From Chloropicon primus (Eukaryota; Chlorophyta; Chloropicophyceae; Chloropicales; Chloropicaceae), in NCBI GenBank assembly GCA_023205875.1, contig CP060756.1:1364001-1428000 (forward strand): 64,000 nt of DNA, in the 5' to 3' direction. Below the pieces are notes generated by a model. It searched no databases. It saw only the letters and a program-made list of their open reading frames with translations, and had not been told where the DNA came from. Below are positions 34,826 to 43,353 of the stretch, piece after piece. Position 1 is the first letter of the stretch; each line of letters starts with the position of its first letter. A program made the position numbers and the translations under genes.

Positions 34826-36730
34826 TCAAGAAGTTTGGGGTAGGGGTTCGGCCTCCTCCACGCTGCTGGGGGCGTAGTACTCAACACGAGAGTCGTAGTA
34901 ACTCAGGAGATCGATCTCGGAGTCTTGGAGCTCCAGCAGCTGCTTGAACTTGTCGAGCTCGATCGAGGCGTTCTCGGAGGAGCCCAGGCACTTTGCGATC
35001 TCGTCCACCATTTCCAAGGAGCACTCCGCGTCAGACTCGCACACGAACTCGGCCAACTCCTCCAGAGTGAAGACGTCGCAACTGGAGGAGAGCTGGGAGT
35101 ACATGTCCCTAACCCAGTCGTTCCACGAGTCCTGGCGCTGAATCTTGGGCCAGTCCACCAGGAACGGCGCGAGGTCCTTGACCTTGAGGGTCTCGTGGGA
35201 CAGCGAGTCGATCACCTCGCAGATCTGCGTCCACTCGTCCGCCTCGAGGTCGTAGCCGCCCGACGAGAGCATCCAGACCAAATCGTCGACCCGCACCTCT
35301 CCCGAGTTGTTGTAATCCAGCGAGTTCAGGAAGTTCTTCACGCTCTCCATCTCCTCGTCCTCCCTGTCCAGGAGGTTCATGTACTTGAGTATCTTCTGCA
35401 GCAGGACCTGCTTCAGCTTTCCGTAAAGGCCGAACCTCTGGAGCCTCGCCACCAGACTCTCCTCCAGGACGTCTTGGCCTCCCTCCAGCTCGGCCCCGGG
35501 CGCGCTCCCCCCGGAGTTCGCCCCTTTGCCGGCCCCCCCCCTCACCCACGGGTGGCTGAGGGCGTCCTTGGCCGAAATCCTCCTGCCGGAGTCCTTCTCC
35601 AGCAGCAGGGAGACGAACTCCTTGGCGGACTCCGAGATCTGGGGCCACGGCTCCCTCTCAAAGTCGGGCTGGTCGTACAGCACCGACCGCCACACCTCCT
35701 TCGGGACTTTTTGGTTCCCCTCCTCGTCCGAGAAGGGGTACCTCCCCGAGAGGAGGAGGTAGGCCATCACCCCGATGCTCCACACGTCGCAAGAGTGCCC
35801 GTAGTCCTGCCGGATCACCTCGGGGGAAAGGAAAGACACCGTGCCGCACCTCTCCAGCAGCCTCTCCTCCTCCGTGCAGAAGGCCGCCAGGCCAAAGTCG
35901 GTCAGCTTCAGGTGCCCCTGCTCGGTCCACAGGAAGTTCTCCGGCTTGATGTCCCTGAACACGATGTCGTGAAGGTTGCACTGGATCACGCTCCGGAGGG
36001 CGGACCGGAGGACCGCCGCGACCCGCTCCTCGGTGTACCTCGAGGGGGACAGGAAGGAGCTCGTGAGCAGGGTGCCTCCGAGGCACAGCTCCAGAACCAG
36101 GTGGACCCTGTCCGCCTCCTCGAAGGCCTCGTACGCGTACGCGATGTCGAGGCTCTTCCCCAGGCTCAGGTGGGCCCGGAACTCCGCCTGCACCTTCGTC
36201 TTGTACAGAGCGAGCCTCCCCGTGAAGTGCTTCGGCTTCTTCCGAATCGTCTTCACCGCCACCCGCTTTCCAGTGGCCTTGCACACCGCCTCGTGGACCA
36301 CGCCGTAGCCCCCCGAGCCCAATACCTTGCCCACCTCGTAGTGGTCCTCCAGCTTGCGGCCGAAGGACGGGCCGGATGTCGCGGACTTCGAGGACTTCTC
36401 CAGCGCCGAGGTGCACGCGCTCCCATGCTTCGCCGCCCCACCGGCCTTGGTCGCGTCCCCCAGCCACCTGGATTCCAGCAAGAACTCCTCCATGGGGTCC
36501 CTCGGCGTCCTTCCCCTCTGCTCGTACCTCCCCGGGTCGTACTTCCGATAGGCTGCTCCCAATCCCCCTAAATCCCTCCGTCGCAGCCTTCTAGTTTCTC
36601 CCTCCCGACGACGACGACGGCTGAGGCGGCTGAGAGAGAGAGAGAGATCAATCCGCTCGCCCTCCCTCCCGGCGCCGTGGCGCCAGCAGCAGTGTTCCGC
36701 CCTCGTCGTCCCCATCCCCATCCCCATCAT
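34826..36730 (-). CDS. CDPK-like protein kinase with mostly degenerate EF-hands
   Basis: A Ser/Thr kinase of the calcium-dependent protein kinase group. The kinase domain runs from a P-loop GSGGYG through VAVKTIRKK, RDIKPENF, TDFGLA and a DVWSIGV segment. A junction region and EF-hand-like repeats follow. One loop (DYNNSGEVRVDD) is close to canonical; the other three have lost most ligands. The HRD motif reads FRD, with Phe in place of His, while the catalytic Asp and the Asn are kept. The start is uncertain: the farthest in-frame ATG is 36730 (634 aa), but the Arg/Ser-rich stretch below it looks like leader or intron sequence. ATG 36493 (MEEFLLESRW, 555 aa) is an alternative. The gene is divergent from the TTL-family gene, about 140 bp apart. 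Confidence 0.88.
   Translation of the reverse strand: MMGMGMGTTRAEHCCWRHGAGREGERIDLSLSLSRLSRRRRREGETRRLRRRDLGGLGAAYRKYDPGRYEQRGRTPRDPMEEFLLESRWLGDATKAGGAAKHGSACTSALEKSSKSATSGPSFGRKLEDHYEVGKVLGSGGYGVVHEAVCKATGKRVAVKTIRKKPKHFTGRLALYKTKVQAEFRAHLSLGKSLDIAYAYEAFEEADRVHLVLELCLGGTLLTSSFLSPSRYTEERVAAVLRSALRSVIQCNLHDIVFRDIKPENFLWTEQGHLKLTDFGLAAFCTEEERLLERCGTVSFLSPEVIRQDYGHSCDVWSIGVMAYLLLSGRYPFSDEEGNQKVPKEVWRSVLYDQPDFEREPWPQISESAKEFVSLLLEKDSGRRISAKDALSHPWVRGGAGKGANSGGSAPGAELEGGQDVLEESLVARLQRFGLYGKLKQVLLQKILKYMNLLDREDEEMESVKNFLNSLDYNNSGEVRVDDLVWMLSSGGYDLEADEWTQICEVIDSLSHETLKVKDLAPFLVDWPKIQRQDSWNDWVRDMYSQLSSSCDVFTLEELAEFVCESDAECSLEMVDEIAKCLGSSENASIELDKFKQLLELQDSEIDLLSYYDSRVEYYAPSSVEEAEPLPQTS
36400..36437 (-). 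repeat. 38-bp repeat, copy in the kinase N-terminal extension
   Basis: Partner of 34561-34598. It encodes [12 protein letters not shown] upstream of the kinase domain. Identity falls away sharply on both sides. Confidence 0.75.
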
Positions 36731-36872
36731 CTTCGTCAAGCAGTCAGCAGAGCGATCGATCGAAGACTCCCCCTGACGGTGACGATGATGACTCACGCTG
36801 ACGCACCGAGAGGATCGATAAGATCATATCTTCTTTTTTTTGCCAGAAGAGGCGGGAGGGCGGGAGGGAAGG

Positions 36873-38126
36873 ATGATGTGGTGGGACGAGAGGGGGGTGA
36901 GGGGGGTGGAGGGGAGGAGGGGGAGGGTGGCGGTGGTGGACTTGGATTGCGAGTACACGAGGAGGGCGGTGGTGGAGGCGTTCGAGGGGCTGGAGGAGGG
37001 AGGGTGGGTGGTCAGGGTGACGGAGCCTCGAGAGGGGGAGGAGGGGGAGGAGGGGGAGGAGGAGGTCACCCCCGTGAGGGGGGCGCACGTGTACTGGGGG
37101 GAGTACGAGAGGATAGACTGGGACTCTGTCGGGGCGGGGGACGTCGTGGCCAACTGCTACTGCATCAGGAAGGGGCTCATCAGGAAGGCCCAGCTGGCCT
37201 TGGGGGTGTCCAAGTGGCGGTCGAAGAGGCCGGGGAGCCTCCTCGCCCGCTGCGTCCCGGAGACCCACGTCTTCGAGCTGTACGACATCGAGTACTTCGA
37301 CGAGGTCCTGATCGCGGACGTTCCGGAGCTCAGGGACATCAAGCCCGAGGACGTGTGGATTCTCAAGCCGAACATCACCAACCAGGCCTTGGGCGTGACG
37401 GTCTTCAACGACTTGGACACCCTGAGGTCGGTGCTTTCCAGCGACGAGGCGTGGAACCTGAGGGAGTGGGTGGTTCAGAGGTACGTGGACCGCCCCCTCC
37501 TGGTGGGGGGGAAGAAGTTCCACGTCAGGGTGTACGTCCTGGCGGTTGGGGCGGCGCCGATGACGGTCTACGTGCACGACGACATGCTGGCCCTCTTCGC
37601 GGCGGAGACATACCGCCACGCTGGCGGCTCGGGGTCGGTGCGGGAGCTGTCCGACCTGGGGGCCCACCTGACGAACACGTGCAGGGTCGCGAGCGACGGC
37701 TCGATGACGGAGGGCGAGGAGAGCGGGTTCGTCAAGCTCTTCGACGAGATTCGGGACGAGATTCGGGTCGAGGGCGCGAAGGAGGGGATCAGGAAGGTCG
37801 TGGGCGAGTGCTTCGAGGCGGTTTCCTCGGACCTGTCGTTCATGCCCCTGCCCAACTGCTTCGAGCTCTTCGGCTTTGACTTCATGCTCGACGAGGACTG
37901 GGGGCTGTGGCTGCTGGAGGCGAACGCCGAGCCCGACTTCAAGCAGACGGGGGGCAGACTGAATCGGATCATCGGGGACGCGATCAAGGGGGTTTACGAC
38001 AAGGCGGTGGCGCCCTTGACGGGGGCGGCGAGGGGCACGGGAAATTACGACGGGACCAAGTGGCGCAAGGTCTACGAGAAGATGGTTGTGTCGGGGAGCG
38101 AGGCCGTGGGCTTCCAGGTGGTCTGA
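36873..38126 (+). CDS. Tubulin-tyrosine ligase (TTL) family protein
   Basis: An ATP-grasp enzyme of the TTL family, which adds amino acids to tubulin or other proteins. Family features are WILKPNITNQALGV, VVQRYVDRPLLVGGKKFHVR, AHLTNTCRVAS and the metal-binding segment LFGFDFMLDEDWGLWLLEAN. Length is 417 aa from ATG 36873 (a second ATG lies 3 bp on); this is close to TTL itself rather than the long polyglutamylases. The N-terminus has an acidic Glu/Gly-rich stretch at about aa 55-68. It could equally be the TTL domain type seen in fungal PBY1, so the substrate is uncertain. The gene converges on the peptidase gene with 95 bp between stops. Confidence 0.85.
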   Translation: MMWWDERGVRGVEGRRGRVAVVDLDCEYTRRAVVEAFEGLEEGGWVVRVTEPREGEEGEEGEEEVTPVRGAHVYWGEYERIDWDSVGAGDVVANCYCIRKGLIRKAQLALGVSKWRSKRPGSLLARCVPETHVFELYDIEYFDEVLIADVPELRDIKPEDVWILKPNITNQALGVTVFNDLDTLRSVLSSDEAWNLREWVVQRYVDRPLLVGGKKFHVRVYVLAVGAAPMTVYVHDDMLALFAAETYRHAGGSGSVRELSDLGAHLTNTCRVASDGSMTEGEESGFVKLFDEIRDEIRVEGAKEGIRKVVGECFEAVSSDLSFMPLPNCFELFGFDFMLDEDWGLWLLEANAEPDFKQTGGRLNRIIGDAIKGVYDKAVAPLTGAARGTGNYDGTKWRKVYEKMVVSGSEAVGFQVV

Positions 38127-38221
38127 GAGCAGAGAGAGAGAGAGAAGAGAGGTCTGAGAGAGAGCATCTAGTAGCAGCGGTGCTTATTATTATTTTTCCA
38201 AGTAATTTACCTAACCTTAAG

Positions 38222-38911
38222 CTACGACGACGGCGATGCCACGCCGCTCGCCTCCTCCTCGAGCCTGTGGATGAGCCTGGACGCGAACTTGGCCTGGGTC
38301 GCGGCGTCCACGGCGTGGAAGCTCGGCACGTGCACGAACAGGGAGTACAGGCAGTCCCTCTTCTGGAACAGGCTCAGGGACGCAAAGTACGTGTAGTTGC
38401 AGACGTACCTCCCCGCGTCGTGGGAGACCTCGCAGTCGAAGCCGTCCCCCCGCAGCCGCTCCGCCACGCTCTCCACGTCGAGCCTCGTGTGGAGGCAGGC
38501 CCCCTTGTCGTACGAGGTGCTCGGCGGCACGACCGGCTCCCCCCTGGGCTGGAAGCCGTCCTCGTCCGGCAGCCGGAAGTCCGCCTCGTTGAACGCCCTC
38601 CTCTCGAGCTTGAACCCGCCCGCGCACACGTCCACCCCGAAGTGCACTACCACGAACACCCTCCTCCTCCCACCGGCGGCGTCGTCGTCCTTGAGGACCG
38701 TGTCGTGGACCACCCGAAGGTGGTCCTCCACCGTCCTCGCGGACACCTTGAGGACCTCGCACGACGCCAGCTTCCCCGCCGCCTCCTCGTCCTCCCTCAG
38801 CCCGTTCACGAGGACCTCCGTCGGGTTCGCGGGAACCCCGGGAAACTTGCCGAAGCCCGTCACCACGAAGCGAACGTCGGAGGGGGGGGAGGAAGCAGCA
38901 GCAGCAGCCAT
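38222..38911 (-). CDS. Pyroglutamyl-peptidase I family protein (peptidase C15)
   Basis: A cysteine peptidase that removes N-terminal pyroglutamate. The chain opens with VVTGFGKFPGVPANPTEVLV, the family start. Candidate catalytic residues are Glu in RRAFNEADFR, Cys in DAGRYVCNYTYF and His in LFVHVPSF. Length is 229 aa from ATG 38911, usual for the family. The region above the ATG is repetitive and unlikely to be coding. It is a single-exon gene, and the preceding Ala/Ser tract is too short to call a targeting peptide. Confidence 0.88.
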   Translation of the reverse strand: MAAAAASSPPSDVRFVVTGFGKFPGVPANPTEVLVNGLREDEEAAGKLASCEVLKVSARTVEDHLRVVHDTVLKDDDAAGGRRRVFVVVHFGVDVCAGGFKLERRAFNEADFRLPDEDGFQPRGEPVVPPSTSYDKGACLHTRLDVESVAERLRGDGFDCEVSHDAGRYVCNYTYFASLSLFQKRDCLYSLFVHVPSFHAVDAATQAKFASRLIHRLEEEASGVASPSS

Positions 38912-39945
38912 GTTTTTGTTGATTGCCGCTACGATCAGGATAGGACACGATTCGCACGCGACGTCGACCAAGCCCCGGATAGGGATTCGACGCCCTCGTC
39001 GCCCTCGGCGCCCTCGTCGTCCTCGTCGTCCTCGTCGTCCTCGTCGTCTGGTGGGGGACCGGTGTTGGCTCGGCCTGCAATTCGTGTCGGAAATCGTGTT
39101 GGGGTACAAATCGCGAAATGCTCGAAAAAATCAACAGCCGATCTCCGTCGCGGGAGATTGTGACCCGAGTGGGGGCCAGCAGTTCGGCTCGAATGTCCTG
39201 AGAGGTTCAGACGCCTGGCACCGTGCGGCGAGGGCTCGCCCACTGTAAGTGAGGAGTTCGTGCACGTCCCCGGGAGTAGTCCGGGGGGCGGGCAACGATG
39301 AAAGCGAGATGGAACGCGACAGGCCGGCCACGGAGCATCGAACAGTTTCCGCTCTCCACGGTACATGGATCGTGAGCCCGAGGCGGTGACTCCAGAAGGA
39401 GCGCGTGGGCCCCCCAGTGCAGACGAGCCGAGCCCAAATCTTGCTCCGTGAGACAATGGTTCGGTGAGAGACGTTAGTTATACAAGGGTCACAACGAGAT
39501 CGTAACGGCGGAGGACGGCGAGGAGGACGGCGAGGTGTGTGACCTGGCGGAGCTGGAGAGAGAAAGAGAGCCGCCGTAACGCCAGAGCCGCGAACGAGGC
39601 GGCCGACGAGTGGGGACGAGAAGACCACGACCAGAGAGAAAGCGATGAGTTACCTCCTGGAATACTACAGCCGCTGGTTGCCGACGAAGAAGAGGAGACT
39701 GACGAATACTGGGACGTCATGTGAAGAAGGGGCTGGTGGCGCCACCCCGGCCGCGGTTCTCCAGGGGGGTGGCGCCCAAGGATGGCGGGTGGCGCCCAAG
39801 GATTGTGGTGCCCAATGTCTCTGTCTTCACCCACTTGCAGGGCAGCGGGCAGCCGTGCGGCGCGGTGGCACTCGGAACAAGCCTGGACACCAACGCTTGC
39901 ACAGTGGCCCTGGCGATCTCCGCGGGACCTCATAGGGAGCGGGAG
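38912..39945. other. Gene-poor GC-rich stretch between the peptidase and recombinase-like genes
   Basis: About 1 kb. It starts with CGTCGT-type repeats (38990-39055). At 39130-39480 it holds sequence open on both strands but matching no protein I know; I looked for SRP, RNase P and spliceosomal RNA signatures and saw none. At 39730-39815 there are repeated GGTGGCGCC units. The recombinase-like gene's promoter, and possibly an upstream exon, should lie here. Confidence 0.4.
39731..39815 (+). repeat. Short imperfect direct repeats of a GTGGCGCC-containing unit
   Basis: The core GGTGGCGCC appears three times (near 39735, 39768 and 39787) and a worn fourth copy follows. The last two full copies share the 16-base unit GTGGCGCCCAAGGATT or its near match, spaced 19 bp. 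They lie just upstream of the recombinase-like reading frame. Confidence 0.5.
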
Positions 39946-41817
39946 ATGGCCGCCATCGAGGAGAACGTGGATCCGACGACGCTTCTCAATGCGGATGGAC
40001 TTCTTGCCTCTCTTCGCTTCGCAGACGACGAATCAGCTGGCCCGCGGCCCACCCTTGCACGCGAGGGTACACGGGCGGAGCGAACTCGCCAGCCTGAGGA
40101 GCTGACCCTGGTCCGCGTGGTCCGAGGCCGTGGCGGAGTCCACCTGGAGCGCGTTGAGGGCTTGAAAGAACTGACCCACTGCATCGTCTTCCTCCGCGAG
40201 TCCCTTGCGCAGGAGGGGCTTGGGAACAAGCTCGCTGGTCAGGCGGCCACGATCTCAAGCGCGTTGCTCGGCAAAGATCTTCCTAAACAGGTGAAAGCAT
40301 TTCGTTTCGTGGAGCTTGGGACCGCCAGCCGCTCGCGATGCCTCAAGGACCGCAAAGTTCTTACGAAAGCTCTTGCCCTTGCGAAGGAGAAGGGCGAGCC
40401 TTGCGCGCTTCTTGTAGCTGCCTTGTCGCGATTGTCGAGACGGTCACAAGCTGACGAGGACCTCGACTACCTTGCTGAGCGCGCAGGGCAGGCCTCTATA
40501 CTGGCGTGTATCCCGACGTCCCATGCAGCAGCTTTGATTGGGGAGGAAAAGAAAGAGGAGCTCAAAAAGTACATGAGCAAGGCTGCAAGCACCTCGGACG
40601 GGCACGCCGTGTACTCGGCGTCGCACTGCATGCTCAAGTCCGGCGCCACCCGTTGTTCTGTAGCATCGGGCCAACACACTTCTGAGGAACTTTGTCTCCT
40701 CGTCGAACACGTCGAGCACGTCCTGAGGCACAAGCTGGAGAATCTGGAGAAGCCGGGGGAGCAGAAGCACGGGAAACCCCTTCTCCTCGTAGGTATTGCC
40801 CGTACGTCGCCTGGAACTGACGTCGCCAAGTCTACTTCGATATATGTCCAACGGTGCCTACTCCTCCACGTCCTCCTCAAGGTGCGCGACAACCTTCAGA
40901 AGGATGTTGCGCTAAGCGGGAAGCTGCCGGTGATTGAAATCACAATTGGGACCTTTGCAGAGAAGTGTGGAGGCTCGACCTCGGAGGAGGCTGCCGTCCA
41001 AGAATGGGTGAAGAAGGTCTGCGACGAGGGCAAATACGCAGGAGGCGTTCTACTCTGCACCCGTGCAGATCGGCTTACAAGGGAGCTTGCGACGCTCGGG
41101 ACGCTCTTGGAAAGGTGCTGTAAGGCGAACATAGCAACGGTTGCGTGCTTGACAGAAGTGGATGCCGTCGTCACCGAGGAGAGACACGTTCAAGAGGCCG
41201 TAGCCCAGGTTCTCGCTGGAGATGAGGAGTATCTTCTTGGAAAGCGCTTTGTGGAGCAACGGGCGAGTGATCTCGTCCGCGCATGGAAGAACCAACCCAC
41301 AGTTCGTGTGCTCGTCGCTGCTTGTTCCATCACGGAAGCGAACTACGACATCATTCTTCGCGAGGAGCACATGGTGTTCCTGGAGACCTACAGGCAATAC
41401 TGCCACGTTCACTCCGTGAGGGACGAGTTGTTTGAAAACCGTGATGGACACGGCTTGGATGAAGACGCATTGAGCAGAGTCTTTGAGTACTTTGCGGATG
41501 CACTAAAGGGAGAACATGTCGATGTCGTGTTTGAGAATGAATGTTTCCCAAACACGGCGATCTCTGTGACTCAAAAAGATTTCTTCAAATGCTCCTGCGC
41601 TGATAAATGCTCTCGCAAGTCGTCCAGGACAACAGGCACCGCGAACACCGCTCCAGCACATACTCGATGCCTTTGTGCTTGTGACATGTGCAAGAGGACT
41701 CGTCCTTGCATTCTCTGGTGGACAGCGACGCCGAGGACGGCGGGGAGAGGGAGAGAGAGCTTCGCAAATTTGATGCCGCTGCATGTCCCTGTGAACGTTG
41801 CAGCAGCAGCCCCTTGA
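39946..41817 (+). CDS. Serine-recombinase-like protein with two tandem catalytic-type domains and a Cys-rich tail
   Basis: From ATG 39946 the frame gives 623 aa. The second domain (about aa 280-440) matches the serine recombinase/resolvase pattern: GIARTSP (nucleophile-type Ser after Arg-Thr), VQRCLL, then LCTRADRLTREL and NIATVACLTEV. The first domain (about aa 40-205) repeats only the later part (SRCLKDRKVL, VAALSRLSRR) and lacks the Ser motif. The end is Cys-rich (FKCSCADKCS, CLCACDMCK), like a zinc-binding region, and seems to continue in the overlapping frame at 41688. Function is inferred only: a DNA recombinase of a mobile element, or a host protein derived from one. The upstream start is unsure because the frame stays open to 39721. 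Confidence 0.6.
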   Translation: MAAIEENVDPTTLLNADGLLASLRFADDESAGPRPTLAREGTRAERTRQPEELTLVRVVRGRGGVHLERVEGLKELTHCIVFLRESLAQEGLGNKLAGQAATISSALLGKDLPKQVKAFRFVELGTASRSRCLKDRKVLTKALALAKEKGEPCALLVAALSRLSRRSQADEDLDYLAERAGQASILACIPTSHAAALIGEEKKEELKKYMSKAASTSDGHAVYSASHCMLKSGATRCSVASGQHTSEELCLLVEHVEHVLRHKLENLEKPGEQKHGKPLLLVGIARTSPGTDVAKSTSIYVQRCLLLHVLLKVRDNLQKDVALSGKLPVIEITIGTFAEKCGGSTSEEAAVQEWVKKVCDEGKYAGGVLLCTRADRLTRELATLGTLLERCCKANIATVACLTEVDAVVTEERHVQEAVAQVLAGDEEYLLGKRFVEQRASDLVRAWKNQPTVRVLVAACSITEANYDIILREEHMVFLETYRQYCHVHSVRDELFENRDGHGLDEDALSRVFEYFADALKGEHVDVVFENECFPNTAISVTQKDFFKCSCADKCSRKSSRTTGTANTAPAHTRCLCACDMCKRTRPCILWWTATPRTAGRGRESFANLMPLHVPVNVAAAAP

Positions 41818-42500
41818 GCACTGGTACGACAAGGAAGACACAGGCCAAGACCAACACGAAAGGGAAGAGGAAGGCCAAAGCAAGGAAGCCGATGAAGGAG
41901 TTTCCTCGACTTCCTACTACAGACGGTACTCAAACCCTGCGCTGCATCTGCTGTGATTATCTTGGCCACGCTGAGTGCCCCTTGGTCAAAACAGGAGCTC
42001 TGACCCCGGTTCCTGGGGAGGAACGTGATCGAGCTGGGCACAATCCCAAGTTCCTCCTCTCGGACTGGTGCTGGTACTGCCATCGTTTCATATTCAAAAG
42101 CGGCTTTAACCAGTGGTGTTCGTTCGGATGCTTCTTGAAAGCCACGAAGTTCGTGGACAAGAAGGAGCTTTGGGACATGAGCAAGGAAATTGGCATGACA
42201 CAACTGAAGAACACGATTGGCTTCTGGTTTTGTGTTCCGTGTACAAAGAAACCTGAGTCCGAGAAAGCCTTGATCGAGAAGATCCCCTCGATCCCCTTGA
42301 TCCCAACCAACGGTTCAAAGGGCTTGAGGTGCTTGTCCTGCAGTCATAACGATTGCAAAATCGGCAAGGGGTACAAGGAGAACGCAGAAGGAGGCGGCGT
42401 GAACGTTGGCTCCGGCCGGCAGAAGTCCGAGAACAGAAAGGCCAAAGAGGTAGTGACCCCGCATCCAATGCTCGTCAACATGATGCTACAGGACTCCTAA
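41688..42500 (+). CDS. Cysteine-rich zinc-finger-like protein or C-terminal exon of the recombinase-like gene
   Basis: 270 codons overlapping the end of the preceding frame. It has several paired cysteines: CPCERC, LRCICCDYLGHAECP, DWCWYCH followed by QWCSFGCFLKA (similar to MYM/FCS-type fingers), FWFCVPC and LRCLSCSHNDC. The tail is basic (KGKRKAKARK). The preceding protein ends CLCACDMCK in the other frame just where this one begins, so the two may be one product joined by an unseen intron or a frame change. I know no named family for the whole chain. Confidence 0.5.
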   Translation: MQEDSSLHSLVDSDAEDGGERERELRKFDAAACPCERCSSSPLSTGTTRKTQAKTNTKGKRKAKARKPMKEFPRLPTTDGTQTLRCICCDYLGHAECPLVKTGALTPVPGEERDRAGHNPKFLLSDWCWYCHRFIFKSGFNQWCSFGCFLKATKFVDKKELWDMSKEIGMTQLKNTIGFWFCVPCTKKPESEKALIEKIPSIPLIPTNGSKGLRCLSCSHNDCKIGKGYKENAEGGGVNVGSGRQKSENRKAKEVVTPHPMLVNMMLQDS

Positions 42501-43353
42501 GCCGATCCTAAAGACTATCCTAATCCTAATCCCCAAAAAGCAATCCTAAAGCTGAAATATTCTATCCTCCTCCACCACACTATGTATGTCTCCGTTGACC
42601 GCCGGCACATCGTTCGTTCGTTCGTTCGTTCCATCCTAAAAACGTCGTTCAGGTGACCTTCCTTCCACGATCATGGAACTTCGCATCAACAAACGAAACT
42701 CGGGGAGAGACAAGATTCAGTGAGGGACTTGCAGAGTGTCTCCGCTGGACGCATCTCGCAATTCCAGCAGCAGCAGCAGCAGCAAGAAGAGGTGGCACCT
42801 GGCATCGATCGATCGATCGAGGAGCCCAGGTGGAGGGAGAACGAAGACCAACAGGAACAGGAACAGGCTTGTGACTTGTGGGGTGGCGTTGCGAACAACG
42901 GACGATCGGGCGGGAAGGGCGGGAGGGGGAGAGGGGGAGAGGGGGAGAGGGAGAGGGGTCACACCTTCACGCCGGTGGAGAGGCAAGGCGCGACCTTGGC
43001 ACGCAGCATGTGATAAAGTCTTGCTGAGCTGGGTGTGGCCTCTCTCTCTCTCGATCTGCTGGGACTACGAAAGACGTTTCTTTTCCAGGGAGGGGAATTA
43101 TGGGTCCTTCGATTGTACGATAGTCTCGTTTTTCAGATTAGATTAAGCTCTCGTCCGTCGATATTCCGGGCGTGTGAACAAAGATCCGATTCGCGTGAGA
43201 CCGTCGCACCCATCCCTGCACTCCTGCTGCGATACCATGCCACCAGCCTTGCCATACTCGCAGTTCATGTCCGTGACAAACTCATAGGTGCAAGGTGTGC
43301 GGCGGATGCACCGTTCCCCAAGCCAAAGGTGAAGACGGAGGCTCGAGAGCAAG
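42501..43353. other. Intergenic, low-complexity sequence
   Basis: Holds six or so ATCCTAA-like heptamers (42503-42560 and 42633-42640), a TTCG tetranucleotide run (42612-42632), a CAG/CAA run (42768-42788) and GGGAGA-rich purine tracts (42920-42958). I see no gene in it. Confidence 0.5.

Noticed and set aside
34925-36571. 548-codon plus-strand frame opposite the CDPK-like kinase
   Set aside because: Antisense of a clear kinase; GC-rich codon use leaves long open frames on the other strand. Composition is Leu/Arg/Pro-rich without motifs.
39130-39480. SRP RNA, RNase P RNA or a spliceosomal RNA
   Set aside because: The diagnostic motifs (SRP GGAAACGGAGCAG region, RNase P conserved P4 strands, U-RNA boxes) are not present on either strand.
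42500-42645. Internal telomere repeat array
   Set aside because: Copies are ATCCTAA-like, few and irregular, not a tandem CCCTAAA array.
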